From VFZN01 sp050249615 (GTDB taxonomy: Bacteria; Acidobacteriota; Vicinamibacteria; Vicinamibacterales; UBA2999): a stretch of DNA of 64,000 bases. Where the stretch lies: contig JBFWQE010000006.1 in assembly GCA_050249615.1 (NCBI GenBank), positions 20,675 through 84,674 of the forward strand. The letters run 5' to 3'. Both the position numbers and the translations under genes were made by a program. The notes under the pieces are model-generated. The model saw only the letters and a list, made by a program, of their open reading frames with translations, did no database searches and had not been told where the DNA came from. Of this stretch, positions 31,737-41,017 are shown in pieces. How positions within the stretch are numbered: position 1 is the stretch's first letter; every line of letters begins with the position of its first letter.

Positions 31737-33574
31737 TCGGGTTGGTCGAGAGAGAGCGACAGCTGCCGCGAGCCGGTCACGGCGAGGTCGAGCGGCACTT
31801 CCCATTCACCGCGGAGCGCCGAGCGCATGGTCGAGACGCTGCCGGTGCTGCGATCCGATTCGAGGACGCCCAGCACGGAGGGCGGCAGGCCGCTCATCGG
31901 CTCGCCGCTGACGACGGCGCCAGGCTCGGAGGTCGACAGCCTCACGTAGAGCCGATTGCCGCGGCGGGATCGGTTGAACGTCCGGATGATCTGCGACGGG
32001 CGCTGCAACTCCGCGCCACGCACCTCGCGCCGGTCCTCTGCCGCCGCACGGGCGCCGTCCGCGACGAGGAGCTGGACGGAGCCCGACGTGTTGGCGGGGA
32101 AGGCGATGGGCACCTGCTTGAGCATCTCCTCGCCCTTTGGCCCGCGCAGGGCTACCGAGAGCGTGGCGGTGCCGCCCGCACGCGGCCGCGTGGTGTCGAG
32201 CCACACGCGCTCGATGCGTGCCGTGCGCGCCTCCTCCGATGCGTCGATGGTGAGCGCGATGCGCTCCACGTCGATGGGCTCGGACGTGTTCCTGAGAAGC
32301 TGCGTGAGCGGGCCCGCGATGTAGGCGGCGGCCGTGCCCACCGGCTGGTCCCCGGTGAAGATGTCCTCGAAGTCCAGCTCGCCGTGCGCCCGGATGCTGG
32401 CGGTCCCGCGGATGGTGAACGAGGCCGGGCCGGTGGCCCGCTCGTACGCGGTGAGCACGTTGGCCACGGCCAGATACGCAAGCAGCGGCGTGAAGGTGGT
32501 GTCGCGAACCACGCCGAAGTTGAAGGTGCGCGCGCCCAGGCGATCGGAGTTGAGCGCCACTGTCATGGGAATGAGCTCGGGCCCGGGCCCCAGCCTGCCA
32601 GCGATGGCCGTGGCCCGGTCCTGCTGCAGCGTGCCGATGACCCGCCCGAAGCTGGCGAGCTTGCTCGACTGCATCAAGCTGGGCAGCACCACGTGCACGT
32701 TCGCCGTGGTCATCGGGAACTCGGTCGGGCCGAGATTGTAGAGCGGGTGACCGAACGCATAGACCCGGTCCCCCTCCACGTGGGTCACCGTGCCAGTGGC
32801 GCCAAGCTCGAAGTCGCCGGAGAGCAGCGACACGCCGACGGCGTCGCCGGGCGCGAGCGCGGCCCGCGCCGGCTCGCCAGCGGTGCTGGCGAGCGGTGGC
32901 GCCTGGCCGGCGACCGGCAGGAAGCCGCCCGCGCTGAACGCGCCGGCGAGCGGCTCGAGCACGCCCGGCTCCAGGCCGCTGGCCATCAGCGGAACCGCAA
33001 TGGGCCGGAGCATTGCCCCCGGCATGACCGACAGGCCCGCCACGGGAGCCGCCCCCAGGTGGGCGAGCGGCCGAGACCGACCGAGGTCCCGCGCCCACAC
33101 GTCGAACAGCTCTTCCGGCTTCGGCGGCCACGACAGCGCCACGGGGCGCGTGGCCGGCCCGGGCACCCCCATCGTGGTGGCATCGGTCATCTCGGCAATC
33201 GGGGTGATGCCGGCAATGGGCTCCGTGGCGAACTGGCCCAGCGCGTACGACACGGCGCCGATGAGCCGGCCGTCTACGTACACCGGGCTGCCGCTCATCC
33301 CCGCGATGACGCCGGTCTTCGCCAGGGGGCCGCCTTCGAGGCGCGCCAGGATCAGGTCCCGGTTCGGCGCGATGACGTTCCGCAGCACCCCCAGGATGTG
33401 AACCTCGAAGTCCTCGAGCTTCGACCCCGAGAAGACCGTCCGGCCCGTGCCCACCATGCCCGGGCGGATTTCGTCGATGGGCATCAGGCGCGTCTGCGCT
33501 CCCGGGGCTCCGCCGAGGAGAAGGGCGATGGCGACTGCAAGGGCGACGACTGCCGACGAGCGGGGAGTGGTCAT
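31733..33574 (-). CDS. SpoIVB-like S55 peptidase domain protein
   Basis: A 613-residue exported protein. A signal peptide (MTTPRSSAVVALAVAIALLLG) precedes the S55 domain: MPIDEIRPGMVGTGRTVFSG, EVHILGVLRNV and the active-site serine motif GMSGSPVYVDG (about 92-102), then GAVSYALG. This matches the SpoIVB peptidase family; in Bacillus SpoIVB signals during sporulation, but no sporulation genes are seen here. The C-terminal half, about 330-613, is beta-rich and unassigned. It is coupled to the propeller gene. ATG 33574 is preferred over a TTG at 33607; a TATCAG hexamer lies 10 bases upstream. Confidence 0.83.
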   Translation of the reverse strand: MTTPRSSAVVALAVAIALLLGGAPGAQTRLMPIDEIRPGMVGTGRTVFSGSKLEDFEVHILGVLRNVIAPNRDLILARLEGGPLAKTGVIAGMSGSPVYVDGRLIGAVSYALGQFATEPIAGITPIAEMTDATTMGVPGPATRPVALSWPPKPEELFDVWARDLGRSRPLAHLGAAPVAGLSVMPGAMLRPIAVPLMASGLEPGVLEPLAGAFSAGGFLPVAGQAPPLASTAGEPARAALAPGDAVGVSLLSGDFELGATGTVTHVEGDRVYAFGHPLYNLGPTEFPMTTANVHVVLPSLMQSSKLASFGRVIGTLQQDRATAIAGRLGPGPELIPMTVALNSDRLGARTFNFGVVRDTTFTPLLAYLAVANVLTAYERATGPASFTIRGTASIRAHGELDFEDIFTGDQPVGTAAAYIAGPLTQLLRNTSEPIDVERIALTIDASEEARTARIERVWLDTTRPRAGGTATLSVALRGPKGEEMLKQVPIAFPANTSGSVQLLVADGARAAAEDRREVRGAELQRPSQIIRTFNRSRRGNRLYVRLSTSEPGAVVSGEPMSGLPPSVLGVLESDRSTGSVSTMRSALRGEWEVPLDLAVTGSRQLSLSLDQPE

Positions 33575-33605
33575 GGGTGCCAGGCTGATACGGGTGTCCT
33601 TGTCC

Positions 33606-33611
33606 AATACT
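33606..33611 (+). promoter_or_regulatory. -10-like AATACT upstream of the trp leader
   Basis: AATACT lies 6 bases before the ATG at 33618 that could open the leader peptide, in the same relation seen at other leaderless-type genes of this window. On the other strand TATCAG (33585-33590) serves the S55 gene. No strong -35 box for either. Confidence 0.3.
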
Positions 33612-33617
33612 ACGACG

Positions 33618-33770
33618 ATGTGTTACCGTTTGGACGCTCGTATGCGCTCTCGAGTCGTTGCCCCCGTGTCGCAGTTCCGGGCCGTCCAGCACGGCCTGCA
33701 CGTCACGGGTGTGTTTGCGGCGTGGTGGTATTGGCATCCTCAACAGAAGAGGCAGCCTGGGCTCGCGTAG
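33618..33770 (+). CDS. trpL: trp-operon leader peptide
   Basis: A 50-codon frame from ATG 33618 (shorter starts: ATG 33642, or GTG 33711 giving 19 codons). Its core is Ala-Ala-Trp-Trp-Tyr-Trp-His-Pro, with Trp codons at 33723, 33726 and 33732, and it stops at TAG 33768-33770. It lies directly ahead of a terminator and the aromatic supraoperon. Three Trp codons plus Tyr in four positions is the hallmark of a ribosome-stalling leader: with scarce charged tRNA-Trp the ribosome would pause here, leaving 33746-33753 free to pair. Which start is used is not settled. Confidence 0.7.
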   Translation: MCYRLDARMRSRVVAPVSQFRAVQHGLHVTGVFAAWWYWHPQQKRQPGLA

Positions 33771-33840
33771 TACCCCACCGACTCCCAAACGCTCGATCAA
33801 GCGCCTCTTCAGCCCCGGTTGAAGAGGCGCTTTTTGCTTT
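33746..33840 (+). terminator. Tryptophan-type attenuator (antiterminator plus terminator)
   Basis: The terminator is a 13-bp perfect stem (33799-33811 with 33820-33832) with an 8-base loop and the T-rich run TTTTTGCTTT up to 33840, one base before the aroDE ATG. The segment GAAGAGGC at 33746-33753, inside the leader-peptide frame just after its Trp codons, is exactly complementary to GCCTCTTC at 33803-33810, the 5' arm of the terminator, so it forms a mutually exclusive antiterminator. A ribosome at the stop codon would cover it and allow termination; one stalled at the Trp codons would not. Confidence 0.85.
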
Positions 33841-35298
33841 ATGGCCCACACCCGACTGTGCGTGACCGTGGCGGCCCGGACGATGGCCGACCTCCGAGCG
33901 CGGCGCGATGCCCTCGCCGGCGCCGACCTGGTGGAGCTCCGCCTCGACACGGTGGACCGTCCCGACGTGGACGGGACCCTTGCCGGCCGGCGGGGGCCGG
34001 TCATTGTGACGTGCCGACCCGCTTGGGAAGGCGGCGCGTTCAGGGGCAGCGAAGAGGAGCGGCTCGGCCTGCTCGAGCGTGCGCTCGAGGCGGGGGCGGA
34101 GTTCGTGGACGTGGAAGCCCGGGCGCTCACGCCGGCCTTCGCGAACGGCGCCCATCGTGCCCGGCTCGTGGTCTCGCTGCACGACTTCGACGGCGTCCCC
34201 GGTGATCTCGACGCCCGTGTCGCGGCCATGAGCGCCACGGGGGCTGGCACGGTGAAGGTGGCCGTCATGGCGCAACGGCTCTCCGACTGCCTGCGGCTGC
34301 TCGACCTGGCGGAGCGGCGCGGCGCGCCCACCTCGGTCATCGCCATGGGAGAGGCGGGAATCGCCACGCGCGTGCTGGCGGCCCGGTTTGGTTCGTGCTG
34401 GACGTACGCGGCCGAGGATGCCGCCGTGGCCCCGGGCCAGCTGTCCGCCCGCCGCATGCACGATGAGTTCGGCTTCTCCCGGGTGGGGGCCGATACGGCG
34501 TTGTACGGGGTACTGGGCAGGCCCGTATCGCACTCGGTGTCGCCGGCCATACACAACGCCGCGTTCCGCGCGCTCGGGCTCGACGCCGTCTACCTGCCGC
34601 TGGCGGCGGAGAGCTACGAGGATTTCGTCGCGTTCGCCGACGGCATGGACCTGCGGGGCGCGAGCGTGACGGCGCCGTTCAAGGTGGACGCGTTCAACCA
34701 CGCCGGGACCCGTGACGAGCAGACCCGGCGCTCGCAGGCCATCAACACGCTGCGCCGGCGTGACGGCCGGTGGGAGGGCCTCAACACCGACGCCGCGGGG
34801 TTCATGGCCCCTCTCACCCGGCAGGGGGGCGTGACGGGCGCGCGTGTGACGATCCTGGGCGCCGGCGGCGCGGCCCGGGCCGTCGCCGTGGCCCTGGGGG
34901 TGGCGGGCGCCAGCGTGACCCTCTGCGCGCGGCGGATCGAGCAGGCCGAGGCGGTGGCCCGGCTCACCGGGGCGCGCGTTGCGCCCTGGCCGCCGGTGCC
35001 GGGCTCGTGGGACATCCTGGTCAACGCCACGCCCGTCGGCACCCATCCCCGCGTGGACGAATCGCCGCTGCCGGCCGCCGCACTCGACGGCGGTCTCGTG
35101 TACGACCTCGTCTACAACCCGCCGCGCACGCGGCTGATGGCGGACGCCGCCGCCCGCGGGTGCCGCACCCTCGGCGGCCTCGACATGCTGGTGGCGCAGG
35201 CCCAGGCCCAGTGCGCCTGGTGGACCGGCGCTCATCCACCCGATCGCACGATGCGCGATGCCGCGCTCGCGCGCCTTCACGAGATCAACCACGTATGA
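33841..35298 (+). CDS. aroDE: Bifunctional 3-dehydroquinate dehydratase / shikimate dehydrogenase
   Basis: A 485-residue fusion of two steps of the shikimate pathway. Residues about 1-215 are type I dehydroquinase: VELRLDTVD, the catalytic His in VVSLHDFDG and the Schiff-base lysine in GTVKVAVMA. Residues about 222-485 are shikimate dehydrogenase: YGVLGRPVSHSVSPAIHNAAF, VTAPFKVDAF (catalytic Lys), INTLRR, NADP-binding LGAGGAARAVAVAL and DLVYNPPRTRLM. The ATG follows the attenuator T-run immediately; a possible ribosome site (AAGAGG) lies in the 3' arm of the terminator stem, 13 bases away. First gene of the supraoperon, overlapping trpE by 4 bases. Confidence 0.93.
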   Translation: MAHTRLCVTVAARTMADLRARRDALAGADLVELRLDTVDRPDVDGTLAGRRGPVIVTCRPAWEGGAFRGSEEERLGLLERALEAGAEFVDVEARALTPAFANGAHRARLVVSLHDFDGVPGDLDARVAAMSATGAGTVKVAVMAQRLSDCLRLLDLAERRGAPTSVIAMGEAGIATRVLAARFGSCWTYAAEDAAVAPGQLSARRMHDEFGFSRVGADTALYGVLGRPVSHSVSPAIHNAAFRALGLDAVYLPLAAESYEDFVAFADGMDLRGASVTAPFKVDAFNHAGTRDEQTRRSQAINTLRRRDGRWEGLNTDAAGFMAPLTRQGGVTGARVTILGAGGAARAVAVALGVAGASVTLCARRIEQAEAVARLTGARVAPWPPVPGSWDILVNATPVGTHPRVDESPLPAAALDGGLVYDLVYNPPRTRLMADAAARGCRTLGGLDMLVAQAQAQCAWWTGAHPPDRTMRDAALARLHEINHV

Positions 35299-36767
35299 AG
35301 CTGACGTCGTTCGAAGAGTTCGTCGATCTGGCCAAGCGCGGCACCTTCGTGCCGGTCTGCAAGGAGATCGTGGCCGACCTGCTGACGCCCGTGTCCGCCT
35401 TCCTCAAGGTGGCCGAGCATTCCGACTACGCCTTCCTGCTCGAGAGCGTGGAGGGCGGCGAGCACGTGGGGCGGTACTCGTTCCTGGGCAAGGATCCGTT
35501 CCTCATCCTCCGCGGGCGCGACAACCGGGCCACCATCGAACAGGCGGGCGCCCTGACGACGACCGACACGCCGTTCGTCGAGACGCTGCGCTCGCTGATG
35601 AACGGCTTCCAGTCGCCGTTCGTGCCGGGGCTGCCGCGCTTCACGGGCGGCGCCGTGGGCTACTTCGGCTATGACACGGCTGCCTGGTTCGAGCCCGCGG
35701 TGGGGCCCGCCGACGCTGGCCCGGCCGACACCGACCAGGCGGGGTTCATGCTGTTCGACACGGTGCTGGCCTTCGACCACGTCCAGCACCGCATCCTGCT
35801 CATCGCCAATGCGCGGATCACCGGGGACGAGGACCTGCGGGCGCTGTACCAGTTCGCGTGCACGAAGATCGAGTTCCTCGAACGCGAGCTCGAGCGCGCG
35901 CTGTCGCTCCCGCGGCGGGCCGACGCGGCGCCGCTCCGCTTCGAATCGAACGTGACGCAGGAGGCGTTCGAGGGCATGGTCCGCTCGGCCAAGGAGCACA
36001 TCGCCGCCGGCGACATCTACCAGGTGGTGCTCTCGCAGCGCTTCGAGGCCGAGGTCGGCGTGGACGGGTTCACCGTCTACCGGGCGCTCCGGCACGTGAA
36101 CCCGTCGCCCTATATGTTCTTCATCCGCATGGGCGGCCGCTCGATCGTCGGATCCTCGCCGGAGATGCTCGTGCGCGTGGAGGGGCGGCACGCCGTGACG
36201 CATCCCATCGCCGGGACGCGCCCGCGCGGCAGGTCCGAGGAGGAGGACCGCCGCCTGGCGGAGGAGCTGAAGCGCAACGAGAAGGAAAAGGCCGAGCACG
36301 TGATGCTCGTGGACCTCGGGCGCAACGACCTGGGGCGGGTGTGCGAGTACGGCACGGTGCGCGTGCCGACCTTCATGACGCTGGAGCGCTACTCGCACGT
36401 CATGCACCTCGTCTCGGTGGTGGAGGGCTCGCTGGCCGAGGACTCGGATCGGCTGGACGCGCTGGTGTCCTGCTTCCCGGCGGGCACGGTGTCGGGCGCC
36501 CCGAAGGTGCGCGCCATGCAGATCATCAACGCCCTCGAGCCGTCCCGGCGGGGCCTCTACGCCGGAGCGGTCGGCTATCTCGACTTCGCCGGCAACCTCG
36601 ACTTCTGCATTGCCATCCGCACGGTGATCCTGGAAGACGGCCGCGCCCGCGTGCAGGCGGGGGCGGGCATCGTGGCCGACTCGAACCCGACGGCGGAGTA
36701 CGAGGAGACCCGCGACAAGGCCCGCGCGATGATCCGCGCGCTCGAGCTGGCGCAGGCGGGGCTCTAG
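35295..36767 (+). CDS. trpE: Anthranilate synthase component I
   Basis: Converts chorismate to anthranilate with ammonia from TrpG. 490 residues from ATG 35295 (ATGA overlap with aroDE). The N-terminal region has the tryptophan feedback-binding segment AFLLESVEGG, so allosteric inhibition should be intact. The chorismate-binding domain shows GDIYQVVLSQRFEAE, SPEMLVRVEG, HPIAGTRPRGR, ELKRNEKEKAEHVMLVDLGR, FPAGTVSGAPKVRAM and GAVGYLDFAGNLD. Length and motifs are standard. Confidence 0.96.
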   Translation: MKLTSFEEFVDLAKRGTFVPVCKEIVADLLTPVSAFLKVAEHSDYAFLLESVEGGEHVGRYSFLGKDPFLILRGRDNRATIEQAGALTTTDTPFVETLRSLMNGFQSPFVPGLPRFTGGAVGYFGYDTAAWFEPAVGPADAGPADTDQAGFMLFDTVLAFDHVQHRILLIANARITGDEDLRALYQFACTKIEFLERELERALSLPRRADAAPLRFESNVTQEAFEGMVRSAKEHIAAGDIYQVVLSQRFEAEVGVDGFTVYRALRHVNPSPYMFFIRMGGRSIVGSSPEMLVRVEGRHAVTHPIAGTRPRGRSEEEDRRLAEELKRNEKEKAEHVMLVDLGRNDLGRVCEYGTVRVPTFMTLERYSHVMHLVSVVEGSLAEDSDRLDALVSCFPAGTVSGAPKVRAMQIINALEPSRRGLYAGAVGYLDFAGNLDFCIAIRTVILEDGRARVQAGAGIVADSNPTAEYEETRDKARAMIRALELAQAGL

Positions 36768-36778
36768 GAACCGACGCC

Positions 36779-37345
<567 letters not shown>

Positions 37346-37348
37346 ATC

Positions 37349-38377
37349 ATGTTCACCGACCTCATCGAGCGGCTGCGGCGCCACGAGGACCTCACCGAGG
37401 CCCAGGCGTCGGCGGCGATGCACCTCATCATGCGGGGCGAGGCGGCGCCGGCGCAGATCGCCGGCTTCCTCGTCGGCCTCGCCATGAAGGGCGAGCGGCC
37501 GGCGGAGCTGGTGGGGCTGGCGTCCACGATGCGCGAGCACGCCGTCCCCCTGCCGCGGCCCGCCGGGCCGGTGTTCGACACTTGCGGCACCGGTGGCGAT
37601 CGGTCGGGTACCTTCAACATCTCCACGGCGGCGGCTCTCGTGGTCGCGTCATGCGGCGTGCGCGTGGCCAAGCACGGCAACCGATCCGTGTCGAGCCTGT
37701 GTGGCGGCGCCGACGTGCTCCAGGCCCTTGGCGTGCACGTGCAGATGTCGCCCGCCGACGCCGCGCGCGCGCTGGATGATGCCGGCATCGCGTTCCTCTT
37801 CGCGCCCACGTTCCACCCGGCCATGCGCCACGCGGCCCAGGCCCGCCGCGATCTCGGCGTGCGGACGGCGTTCAACCTGCTGGGCCCGCTGACCAACCCC
37901 GCCCGGCCCACCCGGCAGATCGTGGGCGTTCCCAGGCCGGAGCTCACCGAGTTACTGGCCCGCACGCTGCTCGCCCTTGGCGCCGAGCGGGCATGGGTGG
38001 TGCACGGTGCGGACGGACTGGACGAGCTCTCCACGACCGGCCATACGAAGGTGTCGGAGGTCCGCGGTGGCGCGGTGCACACCTTCTATGTGCACCCGGC
38101 GGACTTCGGCTTGCCGAGAGCCGCCGCCGGCGCGCTGGCGGGCGGTGATGCGCAGGCCAACGCCGGCATCATCCGGCGCGTGTTCTCGGGCGAAGCCGGC
38201 CCTGCGCGCGACGTCGTGCTGCTGAACGCCGGCGCAGCGCTGATGGTGGCGGGCGGCGCGGATTCGGTGCGCGAGGGCATCGCACGGGCCGCGGCGGCCA
38301 TCGATGCCGGCGACGCCGCTCGTACGCTCGAGCGCCTGGTTGCCGCCTCGCGCGAAGGGCAGGAGGGCGGCGCATGA
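37349..38377 (+). CDS. trpD: Anthranilate phosphoribosyltransferase
   Basis: Joins anthranilate to PRPP. 342 residues with DTCGTGGDRSGTFNISTAAA (PRPP/Mg loop), KHGNRSVSSLCGGADVLQALG, FAPTFHPAMRHA, RTAFNLLGPLTNPA and VVHGADGLDELS. The N-terminal helices (FTDLIERLRRHEDLTEAQA) are normal for the family. It starts 3 bases after trpG and overlaps trpC by 4. Confidence 0.96.
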   Translation: MFTDLIERLRRHEDLTEAQASAAMHLIMRGEAAPAQIAGFLVGLAMKGERPAELVGLASTMREHAVPLPRPAGPVFDTCGTGGDRSGTFNISTAAALVVASCGVRVAKHGNRSVSSLCGGADVLQALGVHVQMSPADAARALDDAGIAFLFAPTFHPAMRHAAQARRDLGVRTAFNLLGPLTNPARPTRQIVGVPRPELTELLARTLLALGAERAWVVHGADGLDELSTTGHTKVSEVRGGAVHTFYVHPADFGLPRAAAGALAGGDAQANAGIIRRVFSGEAGPARDVVLLNAGAALMVAGGADSVREGIARAAAAIDAGDAARTLERLVAASREGQEGGA

Positions 38378-39180
38378 GCGGCGCGCCATCCGACCTGCTG
38401 CTGACCATCGTCGCGGCCACCCGCGTGCGCGTCGCCAACGCGCGGGCCATCGAGCCGGAGCCGGCCCTCGCCCGGCGCGCGCGGGAGGCAACTCCTCGGG
38501 CGCAGGTCTTTCGCGACGCGCTTCACGCCACGGGCCGCGTGAACGTCATCGCGGAGTGCAAGCGCAGGTCACCCTCGCGCGGCGTGCTCCGGGCGGCCTA
38601 CGATCCCGTGGCCATCGCGGCCGGGTACGCCGCCGCGGGCGCCGCGGCCCTCTCCATCCTCACGGAGCCGATGTTCTTCGACGGCTCGCTCGACCACCTC
38701 GCCCGTGTCCGCCAGGCGGTCGACGTCCCCCTCCTGCGCAAGGACTTCATCGTCGAGCGCTACCAACTGCTCGAGGCGGCCGCAGCCGGTGCCGATGCCG
38801 TGCTGCTGATCGTGGCGGCCCTGACGGACGAGGAGCTGAGGGGGCTGGCGCGCGAGGCGGAGGCGCTCGGACTGGCCACGCTCGTCGAAGTGCACACCGA
38901 GGAAGAGCTCGACCGCGCGCTCGGCGCGGGTGCCACCGTTGTCGGCGTGAACAACCGCAACCTGCGGACGCTGGACGTGGACGTCCGCCTGTCGGAGCGC
39001 CTGGCGAGCCGGCTCCCGCCGTCGGTAACGGCCGTCAGCGAGAGCGGGCTCCGGTCCGCGGCCGATATCGGACGCCTGACTGCGTTCGGCTATCGCGCGT
39101 TCCTGGTGGGCGAGCGGTTCATGGCGGCGCCCGATCCCGGCACCGCCCTGGCGGGCCTGCTGGCGGAGGTACGCTTGTGA
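38374..39180 (+). CDS. trpC: Indole-3-glycerol-phosphate synthase
   Basis: Closes the indole ring. A 268-residue monofunctional TIM barrel: NVIAECKRRSPSRGVLR (catalytic Lys), ALSILTEPMFFDGSL, LLRKDFIVERYQLLEAAAAG, TLVEVHTEEELDRAL, VVGVNNRNLRTLDVD and AVSESGLRS. A strong ribosome site (AGGAGGG) lies before the ATG, which overlaps the trpD stop (ATGA). Its own stop overlaps a GTG at 39177. Confidence 0.96.
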   Translation: MSGAPSDLLLTIVAATRVRVANARAIEPEPALARRAREATPRAQVFRDALHATGRVNVIAECKRRSPSRGVLRAAYDPVAIAAGYAAAGAAALSILTEPMFFDGSLDHLARVRQAVDVPLLRKDFIVERYQLLEAAAAGADAVLLIVAALTDEELRGLAREAEALGLATLVEVHTEEELDRALGAGATVVGVNNRNLRTLDVDVRLSERLASRLPPSVTAVSESGLRSAADIGRLTAFGYRAFLVGERFMAAPDPGTALAGLLAEVRL

Positions 39181-39197
39181 GGATCGGAGGCACGCCC

Positions 39198-39797
39198 GTG
39201 AGGATCAAGGTGTGCGGCATCACGCGGGCCGCCGACGCGCACCGGGCGGCGGAGCTTGGCGTGGACGCGCTGGGGTTCGTGCTGTGGCCCCGCAGCCCGC
39301 GCGCGATCGCGCTCGACAGGGCGCGCGCCATCGTCGCGAGCCTGCCGCCGTTCGTCACGCCGGTCGGCGTCTTCGTGGATCCCACGGCCGAGGAGGTCGC
39401 GCGCGCCCGCGACGCAGGGCTTCAGGTGGCGCAGGTGCACGGCGCGGCGCCAACAATGCCACCAGGGATGCCACTGCTCCAGGCCGTGCACCTGGCCGCC
39501 GATGGCGAGGGCATCGTGCCCCCCGTTCCGGCCAACAGCCCCGTCCTGGTGGATGCGTTCGACCCGGAGCGGCGCGGGGGAACCGGCCGCACCGTGGACT
39601 GGGCGCGAGTGGGGAGGATCGCGGCCGCGCGACCGGTGGTACTGGCGGGTGGACTCACCGCCGGGAACGTGGCCACGGCCATCCGCGAGGCGCGTCCGTA
39701 CGGCGTGGACGTGTCCTCCGGCGTGGAGCAGGCCCCGGGCGTGAAGGATCACGACAAGCTGGCGGCCTTCGTGGCCGCCGTGAGAGCAGAGGCATGA
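39198..39797 (+). CDS. trpF: Phosphoribosylanthranilate isomerase
   Basis: Amadori rearrangement step of tryptophan synthesis. 199 residues from GTG 39198 (VRIKVCGITRAADAH, catalytic Cys in KVCGIT), with ribosome site GGAGG 8 bases upstream. DALGFVLWPRSPRAI, VGVFVDP, VQVHGA, LVDAFDP, VLAGGLTAGNVATAI (catalytic Asp region) and GVDVSSGVEQAPGVKD follow. An alternative GTG at 39177 overlaps the trpC stop and would add seven residues; the nine bases GTGAGGATC occur at both possible starts. Confidence 0.95.
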   Translation: MRIKVCGITRAADAHRAAELGVDALGFVLWPRSPRAIALDRARAIVASLPPFVTPVGVFVDPTAEEVARARDAGLQVAQVHGAAPTMPPGMPLLQAVHLAADGEGIVPPVPANSPVLVDAFDPERRGGTGRTVDWARVGRIAAARPVVLAGGLTAGNVATAIREARPYGVDVSSGVEQAPGVKDHDKLAAFVAAVRAEA

Positions 39798-41017
39798 GCA
39801 CCAACTGGTTTGGCCGCCGCGACCCGGACGCGCGGGGCTACTTTGGCGAATTCGGCGGCCGCTTCGTCCCGGAGACCCTCGTCGCCCCCATCGAGGCGCT
39901 CGAGCATGAGTACCTGGATGCCCGTCGCGATCCGGCCTTCAGCACGGAGCTGGACCGGCTGCTGCGTCATTACGTGGGCCGCCCCACGCCGCTGTGGGAG
40001 GCCGCGCGGCTTGGTGCGGCGTGCGGCGGGTTGCGCGTGTTCCTCAAGCGCGAGGACCTCACGCACACCGGCGCGCACAAGATCAACAACGCCCTCGGCC
40101 AGGCGCTCCTCGCGAGGCGGATGGGGAAGTCCCGCATCGTCGCGGAGACCGGCGCGGGGCAGCACGGCGTGGCCAGCGCCACGGCCTGTGCCCTGCTCGG
40201 GCTCGAGTGCGTCGTCTACATGGGGACGGAGGACATGCGGCGGCAGGCGCTCAACGTCTTCCGCATGCGGCTGCTGGGCGCGCACGTCGAGGGCGTGGAC
40301 TCGGGCAGCCGCACGCTCAAGGACGCGATCAACGAGGCCATGCGCGACTGGGTCGCGCGACCGGGCGACACGCACTACCTGCTCGGATCGGCGCTCGGCC
40401 CGCATCCCTATCCACTGATGGTGCGCGAGTTCCAGTCGGTCATCGGCCGGGAGGCACGACAGCAGTGTCTCGAACAGGCGGGCCGGCTGCCGGATGCGGT
40501 CATCGCGTGCGTGGGCGGCGGCAGCAATGCCATCGGCATCTTCGACGCGTTCATCGACGATGCGTCCGTGCGCCTGATTGGCGTGGAAGCGGGGGGCGAG
40601 TCCATCACGCCCGGCCGCCATGCCGCGCGCTTCGCCGGGGGGGCCGCGGGCGTGCTGCAGGGCACGCGCACGTGGGTGCTGCAGGACGCGCACGGCAACA
40701 TCGAGCCGACGCACTCGGTCTCGGCAGGCCTGGACTACGCCGCCGTCGGCCCTGAGCACGCCTACCTCGAATCCACGGGGCGCGCGGAGTATCACTACGC
40801 CACGGACGCGGACGCGCTGGCCGGCTTCCAGGAACTGGCGCGGCTCGAGGGCATCATCCCGGCGCTCGAGTCGGCCCACGCCATCGCCTACGTGCGAAGG
40901 GCCGCGCGGGACTTCGGCCCGGACGCAGTGCTGCTGGTGAACCTGTCGGGCCGGGGTGACAAGGACGTCCAGACCGTCGAGGGCCTGGTGAAGGAGGCGG
41001 ACCGTGTCGCGAGTTGA
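39794..41017 (+). CDS. trpB: Tryptophan synthase beta chain
   Basis: Condenses indole with serine using pyridoxal phosphate. A 407-residue TrpB1-type protein: GYFGEFGGRFVPETLV, KREDLTHTGAHKINNALGQA with the PLP lysine Lys96, AETGAGQHGVASATA, CVGGGSNAIGIFDAF (phosphate-binding glycines), SVSAGLDYAAVGPEHAYL and NLSGRGDKDV. The ATG overlaps the trpF stop; the end overlaps trpA by 14 bases. Confidence 0.97.
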   Translation: MSTNWFGRRDPDARGYFGEFGGRFVPETLVAPIEALEHEYLDARRDPAFSTELDRLLRHYVGRPTPLWEAARLGAACGGLRVFLKREDLTHTGAHKINNALGQALLARRMGKSRIVAETGAGQHGVASATACALLGLECVVYMGTEDMRRQALNVFRMRLLGAHVEGVDSGSRTLKDAINEAMRDWVARPGDTHYLLGSALGPHPYPLMVREFQSVIGREARQQCLEQAGRLPDAVIACVGGGSNAIGIFDAFIDDASVRLIGVEAGGESITPGRHAARFAGGAAGVLQGTRTWVLQDAHGNIEPTHSVSAGLDYAAVGPEHAYLESTGRAEYHYATDADALAGFQELARLEGIIPALESAHAIAYVRRAARDFGPDAVLLVNLSGRGDKDVQTVEGLVKEADRVAS

